A program made the translations under genes and the position numbers. Positions 33,101 to 46,555 of a stretch of DNA of 64,000 nt are shown one piece after another. A model generated the notes under the pieces. The model saw nothing but the letters and a program-made list of their open reading frames with translations, was not told the origin of the DNA and searched no databases. Origin of the DNA: Nelumbo lutea (Eukaryota; Streptophyta; Magnoliopsida; Proteales; Nelumbonaceae); assembly GCA_022828595.1 (NCBI GenBank), contig JAKGHH010000004.1:54586422-54650421 (forward strand), in the 5' to 3' direction. The stretch's first letter is position 1, and the number at the start of each line of letters is the position of its first letter.

Positions 33101-36080
33101 TTCTTAGATGGATCCCATCATCGCCTTCCTCCAGACCGAGCAGTTGCTCGCTGACAGAAACCAAGCCAAATGAGTCCGACGGTAAGCCGCCCACTACACC
33201 TTGTGTTAGATAGTGTATGCCCTTAGCTCCAATTAGATTGATGAACATATACATTTATTGTAAATAAATAAAAGTACATTATTGTTCTATGTTAATGTTG
33301 GTATGGTTCTATAAAAATTACCCTTAAACTGGACACTTATGAGACTCGTGTTAGTTTAGAATATTCTCGGACGTTGGATAGACTTGGGGAGTTTATCTGA
33401 CCAAGGTTGACACTGATGTGCTGCCAAAGAAGTTGGGGCATCTTGTCTCAGCTGCTAGAGTTAGACCCGAAGCACAAGTAGTGTGTGTTTAGTTGATGCC
33501 CTGGACCTTGGAGATTGATGGGCAAAATTGAAAAGTTACACATAACCCCTAGACTTGATTAGTGTACTGCACTAAGAGTTTAATTGGGTTGTCATTGATA
33601 TGCCAATCAGTGAAATCCTTTGTGGATCAAAACCTGGGTATGTTGGATCAGTCTAAGAATTCACTTAAGTGAGTGATCATAGTGATAGGATCGGCCCCTT
33701 TGCCAGACAAAGTGAATGATAGGGTTTACACCCTCTCTAATGGAAACCAAAACTACTGGCAGTGGATTTAAACTATGTTTGAAATTTGGTTTTGCAAAAT
33801 ATATTTATATGATATATATATATATTATGTTTTACAAAAAATGTTTGCAAAAGGTTTTAATTCCTGGATTCATCCAAACAGAGAGTGTAGCACTGCACCT
33901 TGCAGCCAGGGGAGAGGTCCTTCCTTGTTGGGCAGTGTTTGATCATTATGGGTTGAGAAGTTAAGTATAAGAGACCATTAAGGGTTGATTACCTGATGGG
34001 ATTTATCTTGCTTAAGTCCATTATCCTTAGGTTTTCATAGGATGGTTGGATTCAATGATCATTTAAGTGTAAATATTGGGCCCATTTTGAGCCCATAGTA
34101 ATGTGTTCAGGGGTTCATTGCTTTTAGTAGTGAATTCAACCAGGCCTTTTCATAGAGGCTAGGCCAAACCCATGTGGGCTTATGTGAGGTCATTGTGGGG
34201 TCCCACACTATACAAATCAAACCTAAATTGACCAAACAAAACTCTTGGATTGTGAGTCATATAGCTTATGGGCCTAAAGCCCATAATTAATATGATTAAT
34301 TAAGATGTCACATGACAGCTTAAGTTGTCATTGACATGGGGCGAATCTAGGTTTGGAAATGGGTATGGAGCAACCATCCTCTTAAGAGGATAAGACTTAT
34401 CTCTTGATAGAGTCTAGATCCAAATAAAAATTTGGATAATCTCCTAATTTGAATAGGAGAAGTGCTTCATAAAGATATAAAACAAGAAGAGGGCGAACCG
34501 GTCTAAAATACATGTCAATTATGCTCTCTCTCTCTTCTTCTTTTGTCTTCCAATAAACCCTAGTTCAACTATAGCTTTTGGGACTGATAAAGATCAATTC
34601 TTTCATTGATTTTTGCAAGAAAATTTAGAGAAATTTCGTGCTCACCGCCCCAATTCGATCTAAGCAATTGGGTTGCAGTTTTGCTTAAAACGACACTGTT
34701 GAACTAGAATCATGATCAAAGCTACGCCATCTTAAGTGGAAGCTAGTTTTAGAACTGATTTGGGCATGAACTTCCACCTTGGGATCTACACTTGTGTATC
34801 CGTATCAGGTATACATCTCCCTCTTTGTTTGGTTTCAAATCAGGTCCGGTTCAGTGCAAGACCAATCCTAAAAAAATGTAGTTTTTCGAAACTTAGGGAA
34901 TACAATTCTTGGAAGGATTGGAAATTTTTTAAATTTTACCCAGCCATCTAACATGGTTCAGGCATCCATATGATCGATTCTAAACCTTCTTTCACCTTGC
35001 TTAAAGGGACGCTATACAGAAGATCTTTTACCTTGCCCTACCTCTGATGCCTCCGCCAAGAGGAGGGCAAGTACGTGCTCTGAGAAATTCACAAAGGCAT
35101 CTACGGAAGCCACATTGGGCTTAGAGTCTTGGCTCAAAAAGCACTAAGTCAGGTGTATTTCTAGTCGATGGTTCAGAAGGATGAAGCCAAACTGGCGCAT
35201 AAATGTGATCAATGCCAAAGGTACTCTAACATCTCCCACTGGCCAAGCATGACCCTTTCGGCCCTTAGCAGCCCATGGCCCTTTGCCAATTGGGGCATGA
35301 ATCTCCTCGGCCACTTCCCTCAAGCCACGGGAAATAGAAAGTACACCATCGTTGGCTCATCCCCATCGACTATTTCACCAAGTGGGTCGAAGTCGCGCCC
35401 TTGGTTACTATCATAGCCATGATGATACAAATTTTCTTTTGGAATAACATTATATGCCGCTTTGGCCTCCCCCACATGCTAGTCACTGACAAACCAATAC
35501 ACCTAGGTGGGTTATCCACAAACCAATGGCCTAGCTGAGGTCACCAATAGAACTATCCTAGAAGGGCTGAAAACTAGACTTGACAGAGCCGAAGGCCTCT
35601 AGGCCAACAAACTCAATAGCTTCCTATGGGCCTACTAGATGATACCTCAAACTACCATAGAGGAAACCCCGTTCAACCTAACTTATGGCACCAAGGCCAT
35701 CATTCCAGCAAAAATCTGCCAGCCGATGCTTCAAACTGAGGCATACAATGAAGATGAAAATGATGAAGAACTTAGAACCAACCTAGACCTATTGGAAGAA
35801 GTCCAGCAATAGGCTTAGATTAGGGTGGCGGCCTACCAGCAAAGGGTAGCCCGTTACTACAACTCAAGGGTGAAAGAGAGACACTACAAGGAAGGAGACC
35901 TCATCCTCAGAAAAGTCATGGCACCCGAGCCGATGTAGGCAAGCTCGGCCCCAACTGGGAAGGTTCCTATAGAATCAAGTAAGTTGTTGGCCCCGACACA
36001 TTTCGGCTCAAGTACTTGAACGAAGACCAATCCCTTGGACATGGAACTTAGAAAACATTCGAACGTATTACCAATAAATG
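33101..36080 (+). pseudogene. Tat integrase, broken, interrupted by solo LTR C
   Basis: The pre-integrase segment reaches AAHYTL at the insertion point (33203) and resumes at 35000 with KGTLYRRSF. The zinc-binding part is recognisable: EIHKGIYGSH and CDQCQR (HHCC, about 35088-35222). PWPFANWGMNLLGHFPQATG follows, then a one-base frameshift into IDYFTKWVEVAPL (first catalytic Asp). The second acidic block stops at LVTD and about ten codons of the conserved TDNG.QF segment are deleted (near 35490). The C terminus is seen at GKLGPNWEGSYRI and TFRLKYL (35940-36020). Non-functional. Confidence 0.82.
33204..34994 (+). mobile_element. solo LTR C (same family), 5-bp TSD
   Basis: It starts TGTTAGATAGTGTATGCCC at 33204 and ends ...ccttctttCA at 34994, 1791 bp. 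Target duplication CCTTG lies at 33199-33203 and 34995-34999. It aligns with LTRs A and B in reverse complement and with D directly. It splits Tat integrase. It is about 150 bp shorter than A and B, with scattered deletions. Confidence 0.9.
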
Positions 36081-36527
36081 TACTCCATTTTGGCTTAATA
36101 GTGAATAAAAGTGCAAAGTTCCTCCCCCTCAGCGCCAAGTTTTAGTGTACGAGTTCTTATTTTTGCTAACTGCCATGATCCCTTGGCCGCATGACCAACT
36201 GACGCACACAACCTCCGCCGAGTTTACACGCTCAGACTGGACGATGGTCAGGACACATGGTTCCTCATGGACCATACGTCCACCCTGCCTTTGCGCTAAG
36301 GCAAGGAATGACAGGGACCTCGACTATAAGCATCGACCAAAGACCACGACCATTAATGAACAACCATAATAGAAACAATCTAAGTACTTCACCAAATAGA
36401 AAGAACACGATGACCTCGGCCATCTAAAGAATCACGCCCCAAAACACCCCTAAGAAAGCCAAGCCATGCCAACTAAGGCATATCCTCGCCCCAACACTTC
36501 GGCGGCTCACCTTAGCCTCGTCCAATC
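36081..36527 (+). mobile_element. Tat 3' untranslated region, part 1
   Basis: Non-coding sequence after integrase (…gacctcgactataagcatcgaccaaagacc…). It is interrupted at the CAATC target of solo LTR B. No antisense ORF of the kind at 2862 or 50355 was found here. Confidence 0.55.
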
Positions 36528-38477
36528 TGAAGGGATAGGAAATCCATCATATGGACGCCCAAAATTGCGGAATAAAGGGGGGCGAATTTCAAAAATTTTT
36601 CTCTCCCTTCAATTGGGAATCGAATTCCCTATTTAGAAAATCATATTTTCAATGATCATTCTTGAACCATAAACTGAACCAGATCTGAACCAAAAGGAGG
36701 AGAGAGAGATAATACCTGATACAGAGAAACAATATCTCTCAATGGAGGTGTTCACGCCCAAGGTAGAAACCAAAATCTGCTCCCACTAAAGATGGCGCAG
36801 TGCAAGGTGGAGCAGAATCAGCAGTGTCCTTCCTAAGAACTTGATTCTTCCCAAGAATCACCTGGATGACTAGTGAATACAACTCCTACCAATCTTTTCT
36901 CCAAAAGATTGGAATCAAGATCCAATCTTGATTTCTCCCAAACAATGGAGATCGAACTGCTATAGGTGGCGACTGCAAGGAGGCGGCTAGAGAGAATTTG
37001 CAGGGTGCAGAATTCTCTCCTCTGTGATCTCAGCTCTGAAGACTAGACTTGTGTCTGTTGAATGTTATTGTTTCTAAAGGCTGCCGCCCCCTCTTCCTTT
37101 TATAGACTTAAAGGGATCAACTCCTAATCTCTTTAGGAGTTGCTAACCCAAATCATATATGGATTAGAAGTCCCTTTAAGATAAGGGATAATCCTTATCT
37201 TATCTGTAGATTACATCGGCCAGCTCCTAATCTAATTAGGAAGTTTCCAAATCTAAATTTCATTTAGATTTTGGACTCTCTGAGTGGATAGGGTGTGGGC
37301 CCAATCCTATCAGCTGATCTTATCTCAGAATTCTCCCCTTAAAGACTAATCAAATTAGCCCAGTTCGAAATGGGCTTAAGGCCAATTTAGGGTTATGTAT
37401 TTATTAAGCCTTCCAAACTGCTGCCCAGTTGGGCTTCTTTGTATGGCGTGGGACCCAAACATTGATCTACACATCAGCCACATGGGTTCAGCCCAGCCTT
37501 TATTACAAGGCCTGGTCGAATACACTGTTATGGACAGTGCACCCCCTGAAACCCATCAGATGGGCTCTATGGGCCCAACACTTACCCTAAGTGGTCCCTA
37601 GGCCAAGCCACCTTGTAACACCCAGGGACTATGGGCAAATGCAAGATTAGCCCATCAGGTATTATCCTCAATGGCCTTACACTTAACCTCTCAGCCCATA
37701 ATAATCATACACTGCCCGACAAGAGAGGACCTCTCCCTCGGCTGCAAGGAACAGTGTTGCACTCTCTCAAGTATGGATCCCAGGAATTAAAACCTTTTGC
37801 AAACATTTCGAAACCATAATATATATACTTTTATATCTCATATAAAATATATTTTGCAAAACAAATCTCAATGATTGAAATTGGCTGCCGGCAGTCTTGG
37901 TTTCCATCAGTGAGAGTGCATCCCCGATCATTACCTTTGTCCGACAAAGGGGCTGATCTTGTCACTATGATCACCCACTCAGATGAATTCTCAAACTGTC
38001 CCAACATACCTAGGTTTTGACCCCCGCTAAGGATCTCACTGATTGGTATATCAAAGATAACCCAATTTAACACCTAGTGCAGTATCATAATCGAGTCTAG
38101 GGGCCGGGTGTAACTTTTCAGTTTTGCCCATCAATCTCCAAGGTCCAGGGCAATACTGGAAATCTGGTCCAGTTCAAAGATTCAATTAATCCCACACTGT
38201 ATGTGCCTAGCGTCTCACCCCGGTAACTGAGACAAGCCACCCCAACCGACTTTGTGGCACCACAATGTCAGCCTTGTCAGGATAGGTCTCCCCAGACCGA
38301 CCCACTGGATCTGAACATTCTAAACTAACACGAGTCTCATTAAGTGTCCAGTTTAAGGGTATTACACAGAAACATACCAAGGGAACATGAATCAAATATG
38401 CACTTTTATTCATTTACAATAAACTCATAAAGTACATCAATTTGATTGAAGCTAAGGGCATACAAAACTGTCTAACA
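36528..38477 (-). mobile_element. solo LTR B (same family), 5-bp TSD
   Basis: On the minus strand it starts TGTTAGACAGTTTTGTATGCCC (38477) and ends ...tcctatcccttCA (36528), 1950 bp. CAATC flanks it at 36523-36527 and 38478-38482. It is highly similar to LTR A, including length. The high similarity suggests that A and B are recent, or recently homogenised, relative to the decayed Tat host. Confidence 0.9.
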
Positions 38478-38618
38478 CAATCGATTTCTGGTGGGGATAA
38501 AGAACAAGCCAAGAGAGCCAAGGACTTTGCCTCCCTTTCCTCCCCGTCGAGGAAAGGGGCCCCAAACATCTTGATAGCATAGCTTAGCCTCGACTGAACA
38601 TCTCGGTGGCACTACAAG
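38478..38618 (+). mobile_element. Tat 3' untranslated region, part 2
   Basis: A 140-bp GC-richer stretch (…cttgatagcatagcttagcctcgactgaacatctcgg…) continues the Tat 3' region between LTR B and the truncated LTR D. The Tat polypurine tract and 3' LTR are absent. Confidence 0.45.
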
Positions 38619-39845
38619 CAGTCGATTTCAAATTTGTTTGAGATTTGTTTTGAAAAATATATTTATATGATAATATATATTATGATTTAAGAAAAAGATT
38701 TTCCAAAAGGTTTTAATTCCCAAGACCCATCCAAGCAGAGAGTGCAACACTGCACCTTGCAGACGGGGGAGAGGTCCTTCCCTATGGGCAGTATTTGATC
38801 ATTAAGGACTAAGAGATTAAGTGTAAGAGACTATTTAAGGTTGTTTACCTGATGGGCTATATCCTATTTAAGTTCATTATCCTTGGGCCTTCATAGGATG
38901 ACTATGGACTCAAAGATCATTTAATGTAAATGTTGCGCCCATTAAGAGCCCATACTGATGGACTCAGGGGTTCACTGTACTTGACAATGAATTCGGCTAG
39001 GCCTTTTCACAGAGGTTGGGCCAAACATATGGGCTTATGTAGGGTCATTGTTAGGGTCCCACACTATATAAAGTGAACCAAATGTGCTAGCAACTACTTA
39101 GGGACGTGAGCTACTTATTTAATGGGCCTAAAGCCCAAGATTAATTGGATTAATCAAGTGGTCACATGACAGCTTAAGCAGTCATGTGACTTGGGCAAAT
39201 ATGGGTTTGGATTTGGGTCTGGATCAACCATTAGGATAAGAGGATAAGTCTTATCCACTTAAGGAGTCCAAATCCAGATAAAGATTTGGATTAGGAACCC
39301 CCTAATTCTATTAGGAGTGGTGATCCTTAAGGTTTAAGAATTGAGAGTTCGATATTCTCCAGATCACTTTTGCTATAAGCTCTTTCTCTCTGTTCTTGCC
39401 GCCCTAGAAACCCTAATTCGACCTCCACTTCTTGGACTGATATTGATCAGTTCCCTCTCTGATTTTTGCATTAAAATTATAGAGAAAATTTGTGCTCACC
39501 TCCCTTGTTGATCCAAGGTGTTAGATCCCAGTTTTGCTAAAAATTATGTTGTTGCACCAACTTCAATTCAAGTTGTGCCATCTTCAATGGAAGTTGGTTT
39601 TGGTATTCTCTTTGGGCGTCAACTACCACTTTGGGAGCTACATTTGTGGAATCCATATCAAGTATATTTCTCTCTTTCTGTTGGTTTCAAATCTAGTCCG
39701 ATTTCAGTGCAAGAACGGTCCTAGAAAAATGAGTTTTTCTAAAACTGAGAATACAATTTCTAGAAGGGTAAAAGAAAATTTTTGAAATTTTGCCCAGCCA
39801 TCTATCATGGTTCAGCCATCCATATGATGGATTTCCCTTCCTTCA
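38619..39845 (+). mobile_element. truncated LTR D (same family)
   Basis: It aligns with LTR C from about 33764 onward (cagt.gattt.aa..tgtttga.atttg) to the family end ...tttcccttccttCA at 39845. The first ~560 bp are missing. Without its left end no target duplication can be checked. The copy faces opposite to LTR B only 140 bp away, so the truncation may come from a rearrangement between inverted copies. Confidence 0.82.
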
Positions 39846-41385
39846 AGAAGTGCTATCCTAAGCTCTCTTTCTGAAATTAACTTTGTGATCTGATGAGTAC
39901 TGTTGGTTATGTGGCCATTGATTGTTGTGTGTTGGGAATTCTTTCTAGTTGGCTATTTTCAGCTTGATTGTGGTTTAAAAAAAAAGAGGTAAGTTATGGA
40001 GTAGAGTTGGTCTTCCATTTTGAACATAAGTCTAAGCACTCTCCAATGGTTCGAGAGATTTAAACTTCCTCTCTCACCAAAACATTCCGTCGAGTCTGAA
40101 GGTGGGGGCTCTGATAGAAAGGGGGTAAGGGAGCAATCTTTCACACTTTTGCTTAGGCCCTTGCATCCAAAAGGGGATTGGTCTATGAGTATGGAAGGGA
40201 GCATCCTTTCAAGCTGATGGAAGTGCAGTTCTTTTGTTTGGATAAAAAAAGGAAAAAATACTAAATAAATAAAATAGTCTTCTTTGTTGGTCTATTTTCA
40301 ATCCGTTACTTTCTTTATCATTGTTGCCCCTTTTCTTAATTATGTATTTGCATTTATGTTCGTTTAAGACACCATGTGGGTCCCAATTATTGAACTTAGG
40401 AGAGAGGTGCCCAACCCTTTCCCTCTCCCACTTTATTGTGAGATAGGAAACTACGAAACAATAAAGAACAAAACGAAGCACATAGAGCTTTTTGTAAAGG
40501 GCAGGCTTGAGAGAGGGGCAAGAAGATGAGGGAGGACTATTGTGAGGGAAGACAAAGAAGAAGAGGAGTTTCCATGCTGCATTGTTTCATCATGTTCGTG
40601 ACAGTTTTATTATTGGCAAAGTGGCTTTTTAGTCATATGATTTGACTTGAATCAAATCCCTATCAACCCCAGACTGTCATTCTAGAAAGAATCATGATTG
40701 AGCACCCTCTGAATCCCATCAAATTGCATAGATCACAATTCACTTTGGAACAAAGGCCCCTCCTAGGTATCAGAAACTTTGCGAAATCAGGGTCCATTTG
40801 CTATAGAGGAAGGCAACAAAAGACAATGACAACACAACATTGAAAGTAATTCAAGAGCAGAATAATTAGGCTTATCACAAAGTGCAATCACGACGCAAAC
40901 ACATATTCTTTAGAAAACATTTTAAAAATCCTTAATAAAACAATTCAAAAATTTGACAGGGATTCTGTAGTTGATATAGCGTAACTGCTCTTTGGTCAGG
41001 CAAGAGACATCCTTCCATGTATGAGCAATCTACGATCGAAAACTTGGCAAAACACTCGGAAAAAAAATCTGATAAGAGTGTAGAGTATTGTGCTTTCAAG
41101 TGTGTGACAAATGCCAATGCATAATTAATATGATATCATGAGCTATTATTTTCCTTTGTACTCCTTAGCGGATGAGGGGGAATTTCAATATAATAACAAC
41201 ATCATCAAAGTTTGTGAGATTATTGGACATGCTGCAATACGCTTGGAAATGAATGTGGACCTATCGTCAAGATTTTCGGTGTCAAAGTTGTTTTCTTCTT
41301 TCTTTTTTTTTTTGCAATGTTATATTGTATTTTGATTGACAAAAATGTGTGTTATGCCACAACTCAAATAGTAACTTACTAAAGA
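39846..41385. other. no gene recognised
   Basis: Mixed AT-rich sequence beyond the retroelement nest. Short frames (39959-40204 minus, 40932-41117 minus) show no known family. Confidence 0.4.
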
Positions 41386-42660
41386 TTGGGAAAACAACAA
41401 TATTTATGCTATGCGATGACGCAAAACAATGTTAATTACTTCGCCACAAGGTACTTTGGTGCCATAAAGGACTTTAATGTTGTAATGGACTTTGGTGCCA
41501 CGAGGGACATTGATGCCACAAAGGGCTTCGAAACAGATTTAACTCAGATGAATGATTTCAACAAATGATTTCCAAATCTAATACACGATAAGCCACAATG
41601 CAATTAGTAGAGATCATGCTATGCTATGATGCAATTATCCACAAAGCTTCAATTTTCTACCATGATGGACTTTGGTGCTACAAAGGACTTTAATGCCATA
41701 ACAGATTTTGATGTCGTGAGGGACTTTGAAACAGATTTAACTCAGATGAATGATTTTAACAAATGATTTTCAAATCTAATGCGCAAGAAGCCATGATGCA
41801 ATTAGCAAAGGTCATGCTATGCCCTGATGCAATTATCCACAAAACTTCAATATTCTGCCACGAAGGACTTTGGTGCCATGACGGTCTTTGGTACCACGAC
41901 AAACTTTGATGCCACAAGGGACTTTGAAACATATTTAACTCAAATGAATGATTTTAACAAATGATTTTCAAATCTAATGCGCAATAAGTCACGATGCAAT
42001 TAATAAAGATCATGCTATGTCATAATGCAATTATCCACAAAACTTAAATATTTACCACAAGGGACTATGGTGCCATAAAGGACTTTAATATCGTAACGGA
42101 TTTTGGTGCCATGAAGAACTTTGAAAAAAATTTAACTCAGATGAATGATTTTAACAAACGATTTCCAAATCTAATGTACAATAAGCCGCGATGCAATTAA
42201 CAAAGATCATGCTATGTCATGATGCAATTATCCACAAAACTTCGATATTCTGTCACGAATTACTTTGAAACAGATTTAACTCAGATGAATGATTTTAACA
42301 AACGATTTCCAAATCTAATGTGCAATAAGCCATGATACAATTTGCAAAAGGTCATGCTATGTCATGAAGTAATTATTCATAAAACTTCAATATTCTGTCA
42401 TGAAGGACTTTAATATCGTAATAGACTTTGGTGCCATGAGGGACTTTGAAACAGATTTAACTAAGATTGATGATTTTAACAAATGATTTTCAAATCTAAT
42501 GCGTGATAAGTGACAATGCAATTAGCAAAGGTCATGCTATGCCATGATGCAATTATCCACAAAACTTTGATGTTCTGCTATGAAGGGCTTTACTATTGTA
42601 ATGGAATTTAATGCCACAAGGGGCTTTGAAGCAAATATGACTCATAATCAAACATTGATT
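41386..42660. repeat. ~197-bp tandem array with ~19-bp subrepeats
   Basis: The phrase ttgaaacagatttaactcagatgaatgatttt recurs near 41530, 41727, 41926, 42123, 42267, 42447 and 42627. Steps are 197, 199, 197, 144, 180 and 180 bp. Each unit also has atgcaattagcaaaggtcatgctatgccatgatgcaattatcc and several copies of ggactttggtgccacaa at about 17-20-bp spacing. One frame through the first unit encodes DFGATRD-type repeats, but it is broken in later units, so coding is unlikely. Confidence 0.88.
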
Positions 42661-42699
42661 TCTATGCCAAGGCGAGAAATGATATGATAATTTGGAAGC

Positions 42700-45600
42700 T
42701 TGATGATTTTAAAAAGCATGATGTGATTAATTGAGAATAGGATGCTTCACATAATGGATGGCTTTTAAATGAAAATTTTAACTGGTCAATTAGTCTAGAA
42801 AACACATTGCACTCTTTTCCGTGTAAACAAAATGAGGTGTGATTAAAAACCTAATACAATAGAAATGACATGCAAAATGTCATATTCAGATGATTCAAAG
42901 CAATGGATACTCAAAGATAGATGAGTTGGAGAATTTCCCAGACTTGAATAAGAGACAAAAGTAACCACCTCCTCCTCGGAAAACAATGACTCAAATATTT
43001 CAAATCTCAAAGATATAAACACTAGATATGCAATGATTGCTGATCAAAAATTCACATCAAGAAATACACATCAAAATGGGAGTTTCCCTAGTTTGGACCA
43101 ATTAAGAAGGATAATTCACAAATGAGATAACTGCTCAATTTTGCACAAAGAAGATTATGGTGCATCAAAATGGGTGTTGATCACAAGTTTCAAAAGAAAG
43201 ATTTGCTCAAACTAGGTTTATTGATACTCTTGTTGCACTTCAAAAGATTGATCACTCCACCTTCTTTGGTGTTCAACTTTTTTATGAAGAAAATTTTCTT
43301 TAGACCATTTTGCCCTTAGTTTTAGAGGATCACCAGACTCAGCTTGTTTCTCTTCTTCTTCTTTTTTTCTTTTTTTCTTTCTTTCTCTTCTTTTTTTTTT
43401 TTTTTTTGCCAGCCTGCTTAGGTCTATTTAGTGTCAATTACCAACTTCTCAATGATTGATGAGGACTTCCGAGTAGGACAAAACATGGCCTAGGATAAAG
43501 GGTTTGAAATAAGGGATAAAGACTCAAGAAACTTAAACTATAATGGGTACCATATACTTGAATCCATATTTCGGGCTTTACTCAAGATTATGCTCTTGCT
43601 CTCATTTTTCTTCAATTAAACACTTCCATAATCATAAATGAAACAAAATGCTCCTCATGTCTTTAAATACTATGGGTCATGCGCCTGGGTGATCAAGGAG
43701 GACTTTATCATAGGACGAAATGTAAATGGATAAGGTTAAACCGAGAACGGATGTCACCCTAGAACAATATCTCATCGATTTGATCATCACATCTGCCCCA
43801 ATTTTTTCTTGCTTGCTCTTCTCTTTATTCTTTGTAGCAATTGGTTGCCCCAATTCTTCTTTGATGCCCGTTTTTTTTTTTGGAACACCTGCTTCAAATT
43901 TCCTTTTCTTTCCAAAAACTTGTTGAGATTCACACACCATTAAGCATGTGACATCTGCCTCCTTGGAGGGATTATTTGAAGGAAAGTTCCTATAAAGGCT
44001 TAAAAGGGATAACTAGTGAAATTAATAATAAAAAGGGGTTTGACGAATAGGGATAAAGCAATCAGCCAAAACAGGGCCTCCCATCATTTCCCCATCGAAT
44101 GCATAACCAATAGGAAAGAATTATATGTTGAGTACGATTCGAGTTCCACTGACTCATGGGTAGTTACGTCATTTGACATCTTCGAGACTTGAATGCTCTG
44201 AGATTATTCGAATGAGAGTGATTTTTTTTACCTCTCTTTATTTCTTCTTTTTTCTTATTCTCTCTTTTCTTTCTTTTATTTTTATTTTTTTTATCCCTTA
44301 GGAAAGAAGCATGGAACTTGATGGGCTTAAAAAAGAAAAAGGCCCAATGGAACCAGCTTAACGAGCTAACTAGTGATGTTATCAATAATCAGGACATTTG
44401 AGAAATAAACGGTTGATAATGGCCTCAAGTCCTTTCCTAGATTCATCAGCAAAGCACTAAATAAATACGACGCCTACATTCTATACTGGCTCAGGAAACA
44501 TATCAAAATGAATGCATACCCCATCATAATGACTTCAACCTTATGATTGCCCCAGTTTGAGCTATCAACGATGGATTTATTTGTGGATATGGTTGGGAGT
44601 GGATTTTGCTATTTTGAACTGATAGGATTACCCCCCCCCCCTTCCTTAGACATTTCTTTAGATGGACTCTTGATTAACAATCATTATTTCACAAAGTTAT
44701 GTCATTGAGGCTTATCTCAATTTCATGATTAGAGGAAAACACTCTCATGCAATGCTCTCAAAGGAAGTGGTAACTTTGTCTCTTTCCAAGTTTGGGCAAT
44801 CCCCTTTCTTATTAAAACTTGTTACTTTAATATCAAACAGATAGAAAGGAATATCTAAGAAACGCTCAAAGCATTAAACTAGGGAAACTAAACTTACTAT
44901 GCAAATTGCGAAATGAGATGATGATGAAAAAAAAAATGAATTGAGACTTTTATTAGATAAAATTTAGTTGATTCAAGAATTAAGACATTTTCATTATTAT
45001 AGAGCAATGACAGCATGTCCAGAACCCTTGGGTTAGCTTTATCTTGTTCTTATTTCTTTGATATTTTCTTTCTTCCCTTTTAAGGACATCATACTTCGAA
45101 TAATGGATAAAACATGCATGCAATAGCATAATGAGAAAACAGAAATGTGCACACATGTGCATGCATTGGTGGAGTGGATGAAATGCGAGAAAACATGCTA
45201 TAAATGACATGGCTAAGGTAGGGTAAGACCTAGTGGGGAGGCAACCTAAGGTTGTTCAGTGGGTAAGGATGAGTCTAAGATTGGAAAAGATTATTTGAAA
45301 GAAATGATGATTGATCATGAAATTCACATGATTATGAGATTTTTTTTTTAATTTATTAACCTAGTTGAACCTAAGTGCCACTGCCTAGGCTGCCTATGTA
45401 CCCCTCATGAGGGACCAGATAGAGCGCAGTTCAGTTATTTACAACTTCATATATAAGCAAGAGGAAAAAAAGGAACACAAAAACACATTATCAAAACTTG
45501 CGGTATGCCGCTAAGGCAAAAAGATTCCACTATTGATGAGATTTTGTATTACAAGCCGGAGAGGAACACAACGATCAATAGGATGTCTAGGCATCTGATG

Positions 45601-46555
45601 ATAATCGCAAAATATACTCGATCTGAATTTTTAAGGAAGTGGATTTGAAAAGGACTTGGACAAAGAAGATTTGCAATTTTCTAGGATTGTCTAATCCTAA
45701 TGACATGTTACTCCTTGAATCGATGTCTAAACTCTTTTGGAACTAGACACCATGGTCTTAAAAAAACTCTCTAATTCAAAAATGCGATTGGCAATTTTCT
45801 TCTTTTTTATTTGTTTTTACTCTTTTTGGTTTTTATTTTATTAAAAATTGGACAACTAAAGGAAATAAGAAAATTGTTAAGGGCTATGTAGTAGGAGGTT
45901 TGCCTAAGGCCACTAATGCAGGATATGTGGAGTGTTAAATGTATGAGAAAACCATGCCATGACAACAAAATGTTGAGAAAACAACAGTAAAACCGGCCTA
46001 CCCTAGTTCGAAACCGAATGGGGTGAACACCAGGGCAAATAAAGAAATATGCATGAAGTTAGGAGTGGACCAGCCACCTACGAAATGAGTAGGCTGCTAT
46101 GAGTTGGCTATCTAATCAAAGAATCCAAGGGTATTAATGGAAATGTGGGTGTTAAGGAGCTGAGTGATGGATGTTGACCTATTATGCTTCAGTTGCATTA
46201 GAATGGGAATGAGCAAAAATAGGGATGGTAAAGAGAATTATTTTAGGACGATGGCTCATGATTGCTCTATGGCTGGAAAGCTGCTAATGCTTCTATAGTC
46301 GACTAGGTTGAATGAAATGCAAAATGTAGTACAATGCAAACGAAGTGGACCTCTATCATGAAAGGCATTAAAACATAATAGTAAAAACTGAGGAAAGACC
46401 TCATTCAGATTAAAACACTTGCACTAAGCAGCTTATTTGGATTACCACAAGTTTAAAACAAAGCTCATATTATTCTCTTTCAATTCTCTTTCAGAAAGAA
46501 TAAAAGCAATCAATAACTTGCACACTTATTTCATTCAACATATTATATTATTAAT
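42700..46555. other. probable internal region of an unclassified retroelement; no gene recognised
   Basis: Low GC with pyrimidine tracts (43350-43410, 44220-44290) and a run of C at 44631-44641. Minus-strand frames at 43677-43940 (Lys-rich) and 44164-44385 (KKNKNKRKKRENKKKEE) are low complexity. The region lies on the internal side of an Ogre-type primer-site motif at 48950, so it may be that element's internal region. This is inference. Confidence 0.35.

Noticed and set aside
41386..41568. Repeat protein frame with DFGATRD motifs
   Set aside because: Only the first unit is open; later units contain stops and length changes not divisible by three.
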